This document shows, piece after piece, positions 1 through 7,157 of a stretch of 17,299 nucleotides of DNA (position 1 is the first letter of the stretch; every line of letters begins with the position of its first letter). The notes beneath the pieces were generated by a model, which worked only from the letters and a program-made list of their open reading frames with translations, searched no databases and was not told the DNA's origin. The position numbers and the translations under genes were made by a program. Location: assembly GCA_023384315.1 (NCBI GenBank), contig JAHDWY010000020.1:1-17299 (forward strand), given 5' to 3'. Origin of the DNA: Candidatus Hydrogenedentota bacterium. Lineage in GTDB: Bacteria > Hydrogenedentota > Hydrogenedentia > Hydrogenedentales > SLHB01.

Positions 1-2070
1 CGCTATTTCCGGTTCGAGTACATCCCCTACGTGGAGGTGGAAAAGCGCATTACGCACTGCGTCATGGTGGCGCACGACTCGACCGAAAAGGAATTGGCTC
101 GGCGCGCACAGGAAAAGACTGAGAATCTGTACCGGAGGGCCATTGCCGCTTCCGACGCGGTGCCGTATGTGCGTGACTATTCCGACGGCAAGGATGCGTT
201 TCTCTTCATGGGCCCGGAGATCGAGCGGCTGACCGGGTACACGCCTGCCGAACTCACGACCGGAAAGTGGGAGTCGATTCAGTTGGAAGTGCGGACATTG
301 GGCGAAATGAAAGGGCTGCCCTATGGAGAGGCCGTCGCGCGAACGCGGGCGGGTGAGTTCAAGTACTGGCGCAGCGACAATCGTGTCCGCGCGAAGAACG
401 GATCGGAACGGTGGATCACGGATGCGTCGGTGGAGATCCAGGACGACGAAGGCGTCGTGGTCGGAAGCATCGGGATGTTGTCTGACATTACAGAGCGCAA
501 GGGGTCGGAAGAGGCGCTCCGCGACAGCGAGGAACGATTTGAACTGGCGTTGCGCGGCGCCGATCTTGGGTTGTGGGACTGGGATTTGACGAACGATCGG
601 CTCACTGTGAACGACCGTTTCATCGAGATGCTTGGATTTGCACCGAACGAACTGCTCCCCGCGGGCTATGTGATGCGCTCCCGTATTCATCCCGACGATG
701 TGCGAGCGGCGACCGGGGCCATGCGCGACCATCTGCAGGGAAGGACGCCCCGCTTCGAAGCCGAGTACCGTTTGCAGACGAAAGCAGGAAGCCACATCTG
801 GGTGTTGAATCGGGGCCGCGTCTTTGAGCGCGACGCCGATGGGGAACCCCTCCGGGCGGTGGGCACCCACCTGGATATCACCCACCGCCACACTATCGAA
901 GAGGAGCGCCGGAAGCTCGAGGCACAAATCCTTCATGCCCAGAAGCTCGAGAGCCTGGGCGTGCTTGCCGGAGGTATCGCGCATGATTTCAACAACTTGC
1001 TCGTGGGCATCCTCGGCAATGCGGACCTGGCGATTATGGAGCGGCAGGCCGATGGCGCTGAGCGCGAGTATCTGGACGCAATCGTTACTTCCGCGCAGCG
1101 GGCGGCCGAACTGTGCAGGCAGATGCTCGCGTACTCGGGGAAGGGGCACTTTGTAGTTCAACCGATCGATTTGAACGGAGTGGTCCGCGAGATGGCTCAT
1201 CTCTTATCCGTGTCCGTTTCGAAGCGGGTCGCGCTCCACTACAATTTCGCGGACGCATTGCCCGCGGTGGAAGTCGACGTTACGCAGCTGCGTCAGATCA
1301 TTATGAATCTAATCACCAATGCTTCGGAATCCATCGGCGATGCAGAAGGCGATATCGTTATTCGGACGTCCGCGCAGTACATGAACGAAGCGGCGCTTAG
1401 CACGAACTATTTGGGCGAGGAACTGCCCTCCGGCACGTATGTCTCGATCGCGATTTCCGACACCGGTTGCGGGATGGACGGCGAGACCATGGCGCGCATG
1501 TTCGACCCGTTCTTTACGACGAAGTTCACAGGACGGGGTCTCGGAATGGCGGCGGTTCTTGGAATCGTTCGCGGCCATCGCGGGGCAATTGACGTCCGGT
1601 CCACGCAAGGCAAGGGAACGACGTTTACGGTGCACATTCCGGCGTCGGCCCAATCGCCCCGCCTCCCGGAGCCGGATGATAGAGCTCCAGCGCGTTATGT
1701 GGGTTCAGGCTCTATCCTTGTGGTGGAGGACGAACCTCAAGTGCTCGAACTGGTGAATAAGCTGTTAACGCGGGCGGGGTTCTTGCCGATTCCGTCCCGC
1801 GACGGGCAGGAGGCGGTGGAGGTTTTCAGCCGGACCGCGAATACCATTCGGCTTGTACTGCTAGATATGACCATGCCGCGCATGAGTTCTCTGGACACGT
1901 TGCGCGCCTTGCGGGCGATCCGCAACGACATCCCTATCGTTCTTACGAGCGGCTTTAGCGAATCCGAAGCGGCACAGCGATTCCATGAGGACGGCGTTGC
2001 CGGTTTTCTCCAGAAGCCCTATCGGGCCGCGACGCTGTACGACGTCGTCCGGAAAGCACTGGAGCGGTAG
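1..2070 (+). CDS. Hybrid sensor histidine kinase / response regulator with PAS domains (5' end missing)
   Basis: The reading frame is open at base 1, so the gene starts upstream; the GTG at 31 is not a convincing start because the ten codons before it read as the end of a PAS domain. In window codons: a PAS/PAC tail (1-25), a second PAS (about 42-170, ending DITERK), a third PAS (about 180-295), then HisKA with an H-box HDFNN whose His (codon 328) is the expected phosphorylation site. A HATPase_c domain follows with N-box (Asn about 440), G1 DTGCG (about 487) and a GRGLGMA G2 box (about 513). The C-terminal receiver (about 565-689) has its acidic pair, phospho-acceptor Asp 622 in LLDMTMP, and Lys 672. 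No membrane segment is visible in the part present, and PAS sensing is probably of a soluble ligand or redox state. It ends 3 bases from the convergent gene. The output partner is not in the window. Confidence 0.93.
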   Translation, partial: RYFRFEYIPYVEVEKRITHCVMVAHDSTEKELARRAQEKTENLYRRAIAASDAVPYVRDYSDGKDAFLFMGPEIERLTGYTPAELTTGKWESIQLEVRTLGEMKGLPYGEAVARTRAGEFKYWRSDNRVRAKNGSERWITDASVEIQDDEGVVVGSIGMLSDITERKGSEEALRDSEERFELALRGADLGLWDWDLTNDRLTVNDRFIEMLGFAPNELLPAGYVMRSRIHPDDVRAATGAMRDHLQGRTPRFEAEYRLQTKAGSHIWVLNRGRVFERDADGEPLRAVGTHLDITHRHTIEEERRKLEAQILHAQKLESLGVLAGGIAHDFNNLLVGILGNADLAIMERQADGAEREYLDAIVTSAQRAAELCRQMLAYSGKGHFVVQPIDLNGVVREMAHLLSVSVSKRVALHYNFADALPAVEVDVTQLRQIIMNLITNASESIGDAEGDIVIRTSAQYMNEAALSTNYLGEELPSGTYVSIAISDTGCGMDGETMARMFDPFFTTKFTGRGLGMAAVLGIVRGHRGAIDVRSTQGKGTTFTVHIPASAQSPRLPEPDDRAPARYVGSGSILVVEDEPQVLELVNKLLTRAGFLPIPSRDGQEAVEVFSRTANTIRLVLLDMTMPRMSSLDTLRALRAIRNDIPIVLTSGFSESEAAQRFHEDGVAGFLQKPYRAATLYDVVRKALER

Positions 2071-2073
2071 CGG

Positions 2074-2928
2074 CTACTTTCCGCGCGCGCGCAGGGCCGA
2101 TTCGAGCAGGTCGACGTCCTCTTGAATCATGTTGCGGCCTTCCTTGGTAAATATCCCGACGCATACGGCGTCGCCGGGACGGTAAGCGTCCGCCACGTAC
2201 TCGAATGCCTCCCGCGGATCGTTGCGTCCCGCAGCCATGACCTTGTAGTGGATCGCGGGCGCGGGCAGTTCCTGGATAAGCGCGCACATGGCCTCGCGAT
2301 GTTCGGCGCCGTAGTACTCTTCATCCTCGTAATTGCGATGGGCTTGGCGCGTGCGGTCGTCGGGGTTGTAGTAGCTGGTCATAAAGAAATCCAGGTCAAG
2401 ATGGTCAGCGGCCCACCGGATCGTTTCCGTCCGGTGGCCGGCAGTCCCCACGGCCATGCCGTGGTCTTTGATCATCACGACCGCTTCGGAAACCTCTTTC
2501 GTTTCTCCATTGGCGACGCGATAGTCCATCTCGCCGCCGTGAATGAAGCAGCACCGGGCGCGCCCATGGATCGCGTTCGTCACGCCGTGTTGAATCGAAC
2601 CGACTCCCGGACAGGTCTGAGCGATCCATAGCAGCGATCCGCCTTCGTTTCGATGCTCGCGCAAGGCGCGCAGGATAAATTCGTCGGCGCGGCCCAGATG
2701 CGTGGTGACGCCTGCCTCTTCCGCCAGCCGGTAACACTCCTTGACGCGTTCCATGGTATACCAGTCGCGCATCTCCTCGTCCCGTTCGCGGGTCTGGTGG
2801 GCGTAGCCGCCGAACGGATTGGCCCCGAGGATAAAGCGGCTAATCCCCACACTTCCGAGCGTCACGCGTTCGGGACACAACTTCAGTTCCCCGTCGATTT
2901 CAGACCGGATATCTTCAACGATGGCCAT
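2074..2928 (-). CDS. TIM-barrel protein of unknown function, distantly aldo/keto-reductase-like
   Basis: A 284-residue soluble protein without a signal peptide. The N-terminal stretch, with LGANPFGGYAHQ at about residues 34-45, and alternating hydrophobic strands (GVTTHLG, SLLWIAQT, FFMTSYYNP, AIHYKVMAAG, AVCVGIFTK) look like a (beta/alpha)8 barrel whose opening resembles aldo/keto reductases. I do not see a clear Asp-Tyr-Lys-His tetrad, so reductase activity is doubtful. His, Cys and acidic residues are frequent (CCFIHGGEMDYR), which could suit a metal or sugar-phosphate site. The ATG is preceded by AGGAG with a 7-base spacer. It lies 44 bases downstream of the methyltransferase on the same strand, so the two are probably one operon. 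The fold is a reasonable guess; the reaction is not known. Confidence 0.8.
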   Translation of the reverse strand: MAIVEDIRSEIDGELKLCPERVTLGSVGISRFILGANPFGGYAHQTRERDEEMRDWYTMERVKECYRLAEEAGVTTHLGRADEFILRALREHRNEGGSLLWIAQTCPGVGSIQHGVTNAIHGRARCCFIHGGEMDYRVANGETKEVSEAVVMIKDHGMAVGTAGHRTETIRWAADHLDLDFFMTSYYNPDDRTRQAHRNYEDEEYYGAEHREAMCALIQELPAPAIHYKVMAAGRNDPREAFEYVADAYRPGDAVCVGIFTKEGRNMIQEDVDLLESALRARGK

Positions 2929-2972
2929 GGGCGCTCTCCTGAACTGACGCGGTTGAACCGGCCTTCAGCCTA

Positions 2973-3812
2973 TCATGGTTTCGCGCAGGTGAATAGTCCG
3001 TACCGCATAGCCCCGAGATAATAGGCGGCCCAGATGCGGAAGATGGTAATCCCGAACACGCGGTTCGGGCCATGGAACAAGAAGCGCCAGGCTTCCCGGT
3101 CGTGCGTGAGGCGTTTCGCCATGCGGCCCACGATGATGGGCCAGGTCTTGCGAACGTTCCGGCTGAGATCCCGGAAGGTAATGTCCTCAAATCCGGATTC
3201 CCACATCATCTTCCGGTAGTCTTCTTCGTCGCCCATGCTGGGCAGGCGGCCTTCCCGACAGATGGGTTCGAGCAACCAGTCCACCTGCCGTGGCGACGGT
3301 TTGTTTCGCGCGAGCCAGGCATAGACGCCGAATCGGCCGCCCGGTTTCAGGACCCGGTTAACTTCGGCGAAAAACCGCGGTTTGTCCTCCATGTGTTCCG
3401 AACTTTCGATGGAAATCGCGACGTCTACGGATCCGTCCGGAAGTTCGTTGTCGAACCAATTCTGAAGCCGGTACCGCGGATTGGCACTTCCATTCGTTCG
3501 GGCGACGGCGTAATCGTATTGCGCTTGGGAAAGGGTGTAGCCGGTCACTTGCGCGCCGAATCCGTTTGCCAGGATCCGGGCCGTGCCACCGTAGCCGCAG
3601 CCGATATCCACCACGACCGAATCTTTCGTAATCCCGGTTTCCCGCGCGATCAACTGGGTCAGTTGCTGGACTGCCAACTCCGCGCTCTCGCCGCCGGTTT
3701 CCCAGAGGCCGTGATGAACGTGCTCGCCCCAGATCTCCAGGTACCATTTGCTGAGGTCGTCATAGTGCTCGGCGACATGTTCGTGCTTTTGGTCATCTCG
3801 CGGATAGATCAC
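2973..3812 (-). CDS. SAM-dependent methyltransferase, tocopherol/sterol methyltransferase-like
   Basis: A 279-residue class I methyltransferase. The N-terminus has HYDDLSKWYLEIWGEHVHHG (about residues 16-35), close to the substrate-side signature of gamma-tocopherol and related C/N-methyltransferases. Motif I is VVDIGCGYGG (about 67-76), the acidic loop is in PDGSVDVAISIESSEHM (about 125-141), and a post-motif LKPGGRF sits near 155-161. Substrate cannot be read from this; lipid, quinone or small-molecule acceptors all fit the family. The start is a GTG with an AGGT seven bases upstream; the next in-frame Met lies after motif I and is excluded. It is the first gene of a likely two-gene unit with the TIM-barrel gene downstream, and is divergent from the small membrane protein at 3933. 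Confidence 0.9.
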   Translation of the reverse strand: MIYPRDDQKHEHVAEHYDDLSKWYLEIWGEHVHHGLWETGGESAELAVQQLTQLIARETGITKDSVVVDIGCGYGGTARILANGFGAQVTGYTLSQAQYDYAVARTNGSANPRYRLQNWFDNELPDGSVDVAISIESSEHMEDKPRFFAEVNRVLKPGGRFGVYAWLARNKPSPRQVDWLLEPICREGRLPSMGDEEDYRKMMWESGFEDITFRDLSRNVRKTWPIIVGRMAKRLTHDREAWRFLFHGPNRVFGITIFRIWAAYYLGAMRYGLFTCAKP

Positions 3813-3868
3813 GAAAGGGACCTCGTTTTACAGCACTGCTCGCGATTTGGCGATTGCGCGACGCCGGA

Positions 3869-3877
3869 TGGTATCAT
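3869..3877 (+). promoter_or_regulatory. Candidate extended -10 promoter for the small membrane protein
   Basis: TGGTATCAT is an extended -10 element (TG-N-TATCAT). A TTGGCG lies 19 bases upstream, a long spacer that is tolerable with an extended -10. Transcription would start near 3884, about 50 bases before the ATG at 3933. No experimental support. Confidence 0.35.
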
Positions 3878-3932
3878 GCCAACTCGCATCGCAGGTATCG
3901 CGCTGGAACAAAGTAACGGGGAGCAATCGTGC

Positions 3933-4076
3933 ATGTGGTCGTATTACCTCTTCATGGCGTTGATGGTGGTTACGCTCGTGCTGTGGGCGATTATCGCACT
4001 CCGTGACGATACACGGGAAACGGGGGACGCGCCGGACTCCAAGAAAGACGCCGAAACCAAGAAGACCCAACCGTGA
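3933..4076 (+). CDS. Small single-pass membrane protein (47 aa), unknown function
   Basis: ATG at 3933 with GGGGAG ending 9 bases upstream. The product begins MWSYYLFMALMVVTLVLWAI, a single strongly hydrophobic helix of about 20 residues, then a short charged tail of about 25 residues rich in Asp, Lys, Thr and Glu (RDDTRETGD... KKDAETKKTQP). Positive-inside reasoning does not settle the topology because the tail is mixed-charge. The frame is also open upstream, but that part is antisense to the methyltransferase and lacks its own start logic. The size resembles CcoQ-like or other small membrane subunits, but nothing nearby encodes a partner complex, so no function is assigned. It stops 9 bases before the convergent zinc-ribbon gene. 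Confidence 0.6.
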   Translation: MWSYYLFMALMVVTLVLWAIIALRDDTRETGDAPDSKKDAETKKTQP

Positions 4077-4085
4077 GCCAAGGCC

Positions 4086-4463
4086 TCACTCGGGCAATTC
4101 GTCTTCGTCGTCACCCGCTTTGCGGTTCACTCCCAGCGAGCGAAGAAAACCATCGATGTCGATTTCCATATCCGTTTCACCCATCTCGGGATGAAACCGC
4201 AACGGATCGCGAATGTAGGCCCGCTGACACAGCGGACACAGGTCCAGGCTGAATGCCTTGTAGACCGATTCCTCGAGGTCCTTTGGATCTTTCTTCTCCA
4301 TTCGCTCGATAAGCGCCAGGATCTCGGCACGATGATCGCGGACCAAGTCGGCCAGGCTGATCTCCATCTTGTCGTAGGCGGCCCGCACATCGATCTTGAC
4401 CGTGTAACGCAGATCGCCCTTGCACATTTCCTTGCCGCACCCGTCGCAGCGATGAACGATCAT
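4086..4463 (-). CDS. Small zinc-ribbon-like protein (125 aa), unknown function
   Basis: I place the start at the ATG ending at 4463, preceded by GAGG eight bases upstream and by an extended -10 promoter; the longer in-frame extension to 4565 runs into a repeat. Cysteines form two knuckles, CDGCGKEMC (residues 6-14) and CPLC (76-79), about 60 residues apart, suggesting a split zinc ribbon. Between them is a charged amphipathic region (about 32-70) that is probably helical. The C-terminus is very acidic (GDDEDELPE). No catalytic motif is visible. It may bind nucleic acid or a protein partner, but that is only inferred from the zinc-ribbon layout. Not recognised as a named family. Confidence 0.72.
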   Translation of the reverse strand: MIVHRCDGCGKEMCKGDLRYTVKIDVRAAYDKMEISLADLVRDHRAEILALIERMEKKDPKDLEESVYKAFSLDLCPLCQRAYIRDPLRFHPEMGETDMEIDIDGFLRSLGVNRKAGDDEDELPE

Positions 4464-4494
4464 GGGAAGAACCTCGCAAAATACCTTCCACTGG

Positions 4495-4503
4495 AGTATA
4501 CCA
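4495..4503 (-). promoter_or_regulatory. Extended -10 promoter of the zinc-ribbon gene
   Basis: On the minus strand the bases read TGGTATACT, a TG-N extended -10 with a five-of-six -10 hexamer. No good -35 is seen, as is common for extended -10 promoters. The start point would be near 4488, about 25 bases before the ATG, which supports choosing the shorter start. Confidence 0.5.
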
Positions 4504-4527
4504 GACGGCCGGAAGGGCTTGGCTTTA

Positions 4528-4628
4528 TGGACGGGATGGACGATATGGGATGGACTGACGGACACCGAAAGGGGCCTGCGCCTACGTCAAGGCGCCAGAT
4601 TTCCAGTCCATATCGTCCATACCGTCCA
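4528..4628. repeat. Imperfect long inverted repeat with internal hairpin
   Basis: The left arm (4528-4557) and right arm (4604-4628) are reverse complements over TGGACGG-N-ATGGACGATATGG and the ending ACTG; the left arm carries five extra bases (GATGG) and there is one mismatch. The left arm is itself a near-tandem series of ATGGACG-type units. The loop holds a second perfect hairpin, GCGCCT (4578-4583) with AGGCGC (4590-4595) and a 6-base loop. The element lies behind the zinc-ribbon promoter and before the tRNA. Layout and length resemble a MITE or REP-type element; copy number cannot be judged from one window. Confidence 0.75.
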
Positions 4629-4742
4629 CAAGAAGCACCTGCGGCTCTGTCCCCAAAAACGGCGTTCCCCGCCGCCGCGACCTGCGCATGAAAGTGGAAT
4701 TAGGCGACGTTCCTATGCTACGCTACCCCTTCGTTTCCCGAT

Positions 4743-4819
4743 GCCGGTGTAGCTCAGCTGGTTAGAGCAGTGGAATCATAATCCACGTGTCCGCGGTTCG
4801 AATCCGTGCACCGGCACCA
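4743..4819 (+). tRNA. tRNA with CAT anticodon, probably elongator tRNA-Met
   Basis: Full cloverleaf of 77 bases including an encoded CCA. The acceptor stem GCCGGTG pairs perfectly with CACCGGC, the D stem is GCTC/GAGC, the anticodon stem GTGGA/TCCAC closes the loop ATCATAA (anticodon CAT), the variable loop is 5 bases, and the T arm is CGCGG-TTCGAAT-CCGTG with one G-T pair. The paired first base rules against the usual bacterial initiator. E. coli TilS favours C4-G69 and C5-G68 in tRNA-Ile2; here both pairs are G-C in the opposite sense, and the loop context AATCATAATC resembles elongator tRNA-Met. A tRNA-Ile2 that receives lysidine is the alternative. A TATGCT at 4714 might be its -10, without a clear -35. 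Confidence 0.93.
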
Positions 4820-4832
4820 TGTAAAACAAATC

Positions 4833-4868
4833 GCCCCAGTGGATTACGAGCTATCTGCTGGGGCTTTT
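4833..4868 (+). terminator. Intrinsic terminator after the tRNA
   Basis: A perfect 7-bp stem, GCCCCAG (4833-4839) with CTGGGGC (4858-4864), is followed by TTTT. The loop is 18 bases, longer than usual. It starts 14 bases after the CCA end, so it fits a single-tRNA transcript. Confidence 0.72.
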
Positions 4869-5092
4869 CCATTGCGGCCGGCCAATTCCCGCCACGTCAT
4901 TCAAGTCACACCGTTCGACGGCCATTTACAGGATGATCGACCGGCCGGTGTCCTCTCGGAAATCATGGTTGCGCGCAGCGACTTTCTTGGGCTGGATGTT
5001 CCGCGCAAAGATTCCGTTGCAACGCGTGTACGCGATGCAACGCTGGGTCTCGGTCGCAGGAATCGCATAGTGACGGCCAATTTTCCGGCGGA
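4869..5092. other. Spacer without a confident gene
   Basis: Between the tRNA terminator and the end of the EEP gene. A 45-codon plus-strand frame (4933-5070) and a minus-strand frame ending with TAA at 4926-4928 both have GC-rich third positions, but neither has a good start with a ribosome binding site. A decayed gene fragment is possible. Confidence 0.4.
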
Positions 5093-5983
5093 CTACACGC
5101 CAAATCGCGCAAGTACTGGAATGTGATCGCTGAGGGCGAACGACTTCGGGTCCTCCGGATTGGTCCGGAACTGTCCCTCGAACAGAATGCGCGCTTCTTC
5201 AAGCCTGTCCGCCAAAGCCCCATGGGCCCAGATAAAATCGATGCGCTTTTGTGGTTCGGTGCTGGGAATGGAGACATCCACTCCGCCGTCTTTCGCGGCG
5301 AACGTGTCCGTCAACCCTGCCTCAACCCACCGCGCATACTCGGGTCCGTCGGGCGCGTGGTTCAGATCGCCCTGGAAGAGAAACGCCGCGCCCGCGTCGA
5401 GATGGGGCCGCAAGACCTTCAGGATTTCCGTCACCTCCCGTTCCCGAACGGCGGCATCGCTGGGGTGCAGATGCGCGCTGAAGACCGGGAGCCGGCCCTG
5501 GCCGGTCTCCAGGACGGCGCTGCACCAGTGGCGGGTAAACAAATCGTCTGGTCGAGCCCCCTCCGCGAGCGGGCAATTCTCCTTCTCCACGATGGGAAAT
5601 CGCGACATGATGGTTCCTGGAAATCCGCCGGGCCAGTCGTCGTTACCGGGCCAGCCGCCGGGAAAATACGCATAATGCAGGTTCATTGCTTCGGCGATGG
5701 CGGCCACGGTGGCCTCGTCGGGTGATTCCTGGAAGGTCACGATGTCCGGCTGGTACAGGCCCAATTCCAGGGCGAATCGCGTGGTCATGTCTTCCCGCGC
5801 GCGGACGAGGCGTTCCCGGTTATCGTCCGTCTCCGGGTAGCCTCGGCACGCGAGAACGTTGTACGAAATGCTGGTGAGTCCACCAGGGCCGGTGGCGGTG
5901 GTTTGGGCGTACGCACGAGACGTAGTCCCCATCCGTGCGGCCGCCAGGATCGCGCTGGTTTTCAAGAATGTCCGCCGATTCAT
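5093..5983 (-). CDS. Exported endonuclease/exonuclease/phosphatase (EEP) family hydrolase
   Basis: A 296-residue protein starting MNRRTFLKTSAILAAARMG, a twin-arginine (Tat) signal with a hydrophobic stretch and likely cleavage near residue 26 (AYA-QT). The mature part has the EEP signatures in order: SYNVL (40-44), metal-binding Glu in FQES (84-87), HLHPSD (171-176), GDLNHAP (205-211), RIDFIW (247-252) and SDHIPV (285-290). These give the Mg-dependent active site of the DNase I/sphingomyelinase/inositol phosphatase superfamily. Export and domain length point to an extracytoplasmic phosphodiesterase or phosphatase rather than DNA repair. The ATG has GGGGA nine bases upstream. It lies 42 bases downstream of the YdjC-family gene on the same strand and is probably co-transcribed with it. 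Confidence 0.92.
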   Translation of the reverse strand: MNRRTFLKTSAILAAARMGTTSRAYAQTTATGPGGLTSISYNVLACRGYPETDDNRERLVRAREDMTTRFALELGLYQPDIVTFQESPDEATVAAIAEAMNLHYAYFPGGWPGNDDWPGGFPGTIMSRFPIVEKENCPLAEGARPDDLFTRHWCSAVLETGQGRLPVFSAHLHPSDAAVREREVTEILKVLRPHLDAGAAFLFQGDLNHAPDGPEYARWVEAGLTDTFAAKDGGVDVSIPSTEPQKRIDFIWAHGALADRLEEARILFEGQFRTNPEDPKSFALSDHIPVLARFGV

Positions 5984-6025
5984 GGCAACTCTTCCCCTTT
6001 GTTGACGTTTCCCCGTGCGGTACAG

Positions 6026-7009
6026 TTAGTTCGTTCCGGCCGCGACCTGCTGCCGGCGGGCCATCAGTTCCTTGTACGTAGTTAGAACGATGCCTTCCTC
6101 CTCGATGACCTGCTTGACCCGATCGCTGAGAACCATTTCGAGCTCGGCCTCGCGCTTGCCGCCGGAACTGGAAATGGCACCGAAATTCTGGCCGGGGCGG
6201 GTACCATGCAGGATAATTTGCGTGATGCCGGGTTTGAGGTCACGCAGATTCTGAATCAGCGCGTCGATCATCTCGTCGGGATCGCTCGTGTCCGCGGTAG
6301 AGGTCATAAGATGGTCGAGTACCGGCAGTCCGCCGTCCCACGCGAGTTGAACGGCCTGCGCCAGGTTGGCCGCTTCTGCCGCGCCCCGGTTCGCTCCTTC
6401 CAGGTTCTTCGGGTCCATGATCATGATGGGAATCTGTTTCTCGATGCCGATTCTCACGTAGCGCTCAAAGAACTCCGGCGAGTAGAACAAGGTGCCCATG
6501 TGGGAATCGAGATGGGTGATGGGCATGCCCAGCTTTTCCGCCAACGCGATCTGGGCGCGGATTTCCTTTTCGACTTCATCGGCGCTGGCATTGGATATCG
6601 TCTCAACCACGCCGCGGTGCATGTAGCCTTGCGCATCGACCAGTCCCGGCACCGCGTCCCGGCCCGCGACCGGTCCCCATCGGTAGTGATTCCATTCCGA
6701 CGTCAATGTCAGGTGCAGACCGTTGTCGATCTCCGGATGTTCCTTCAAATAATCCGCCCATTCCGGCACCCAGGAACACGGCATCATCGTGCTGCACGAG
6801 GTGAGCAATCCTTTTTCGAATCCTTCGATCGTGCCTAAGTTGCTCTCATGGGACATGCCCGCGTCGTCGTTGTGGAAGATCAGAATCCGTTGGTCTGGCC
6901 CCCATCCAAGGCGTTCGCCGTATGTGGGCGATGCGGGTTGTGCGCAAGAGGTTGCCGAGAAAAGAACAGATAGTGTAACCAAGCCAAGCAAAGGTGCGGT
7001 CGGCTGCAT
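6026..7009 (-). CDS. ChbG/YdjC-family carbohydrate deacetylase homologue, exported (probable lipoprotein)
   Basis: A 327-residue protein of the YdjC/ChbG fold, whose studied members remove acetyl groups from chito-oligosaccharides. Visible motifs are HNDDAGMS (46-53, metal-binding Asp pair), GLHLTL (97-102) and HLDSHMG (166-172, metal-binding His residues), with a late HG in IILHGTRPG. It begins with a hydrophobic leader ending SATSC (Cys 22), a passable lipobox, so it is probably anchored outside the cytoplasmic membrane; E. coli ChbG is cytoplasmic. ATG with TGGAG and an 8-base spacer. First gene of a unit with the EEP hydrolase, downstream of a promoter with an overlapping palindrome. The substrate could be a glycan other than chitin. 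Confidence 0.9.
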   Translation of the reverse strand: MQPTAPLLGLVTLSVLFSATSCAQPASPTYGERLGWGPDQRILIFHNDDAGMSHESNLGTIEGFEKGLLTSCSTMMPCSWVPEWADYLKEHPEIDNGLHLTLTSEWNHYRWGPVAGRDAVPGLVDAQGYMHRGVVETISNASADEVEKEIRAQIALAEKLGMPITHLDSHMGTLFYSPEFFERYVRIGIEKQIPIMIMDPKNLEGANRGAAEAANLAQAVQLAWDGGLPVLDHLMTSTADTSDPDEMIDALIQNLRDLKPGITQIILHGTRPGQNFGAISSSGGKREAELEMVLSDRVKQVIEEEGIVLTTYKELMARRQQVAAGTN

Positions 7010-7089
7010 TTTCGAGACTCCATTCGTGGTTGTTTGTACTTTCGCTGGCTCTCCCGGGTGAGGAGGCTGTCATGTAAGCAATTCTCGAC

Positions 7090-7118
7090 AGTGTACGCAG
7101 AATTGGCGTCATTGCCAA
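7090..7118 (-). promoter_or_regulatory. Sigma70-like promoter of the YdjC/EEP unit
   Basis: On the minus strand, -35 TTGGCA (7113-7118, five of six) and -10 TACACT (7090-7095, four of six) are separated by exactly 17 bases. Transcription would begin near 7083, giving a leader of about 75 bases before the ATG at 7009. Confidence 0.55.
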
Positions 7119-7121
7119 TTC
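7100..7121. promoter_or_regulatory. Perfect palindrome overlapping the -35 and spacer (candidate operator)
   Basis: GAATTGGC (7100-7107) and GCCAATTC (7114-7121) are exact reverse complements around GTCATT. The 22-base site covers the -35 box and most of the spacer of the promoter above, the usual place for a dimeric repressor. No regulator gene is adjacent; the antitoxin at 7666 is the only DNA-binding protein close by. Confidence 0.55.
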
Positions 7122-7157
7122 CATTGTCCGAGATCAACTGCGGAATCGCCGTGGTTG

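Noticed and set aside
3816..3825. Ten-base match GGGACCTCGT shared with 7193-7202
   Set aside because: Matches of ten bases are expected by chance in a window of this length, and the flanks do not align.
3072..3929. Plus-strand frame upstream of the 47-residue membrane protein
   Set aside because: It is antisense to the methyltransferase, which has clear motifs; only the last 47 codons, with their own start and ribosome binding site, look real.
4464..4565. N-terminal extension of the zinc-ribbon protein
   Set aside because: The longer frame covers the promoter and enters the inverted repeat; the ATG at 4463 has the ribosome binding site.
4926..5100. Short GC3-rich frames on both strands between the tRNA and the EEP gene
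   Set aside because: No start codon with ribosome binding site on the minus strand; on the plus strand the 45-codon frame starting at 4933 has only AGG directly against the ATG. Could be remnants, but not callable.
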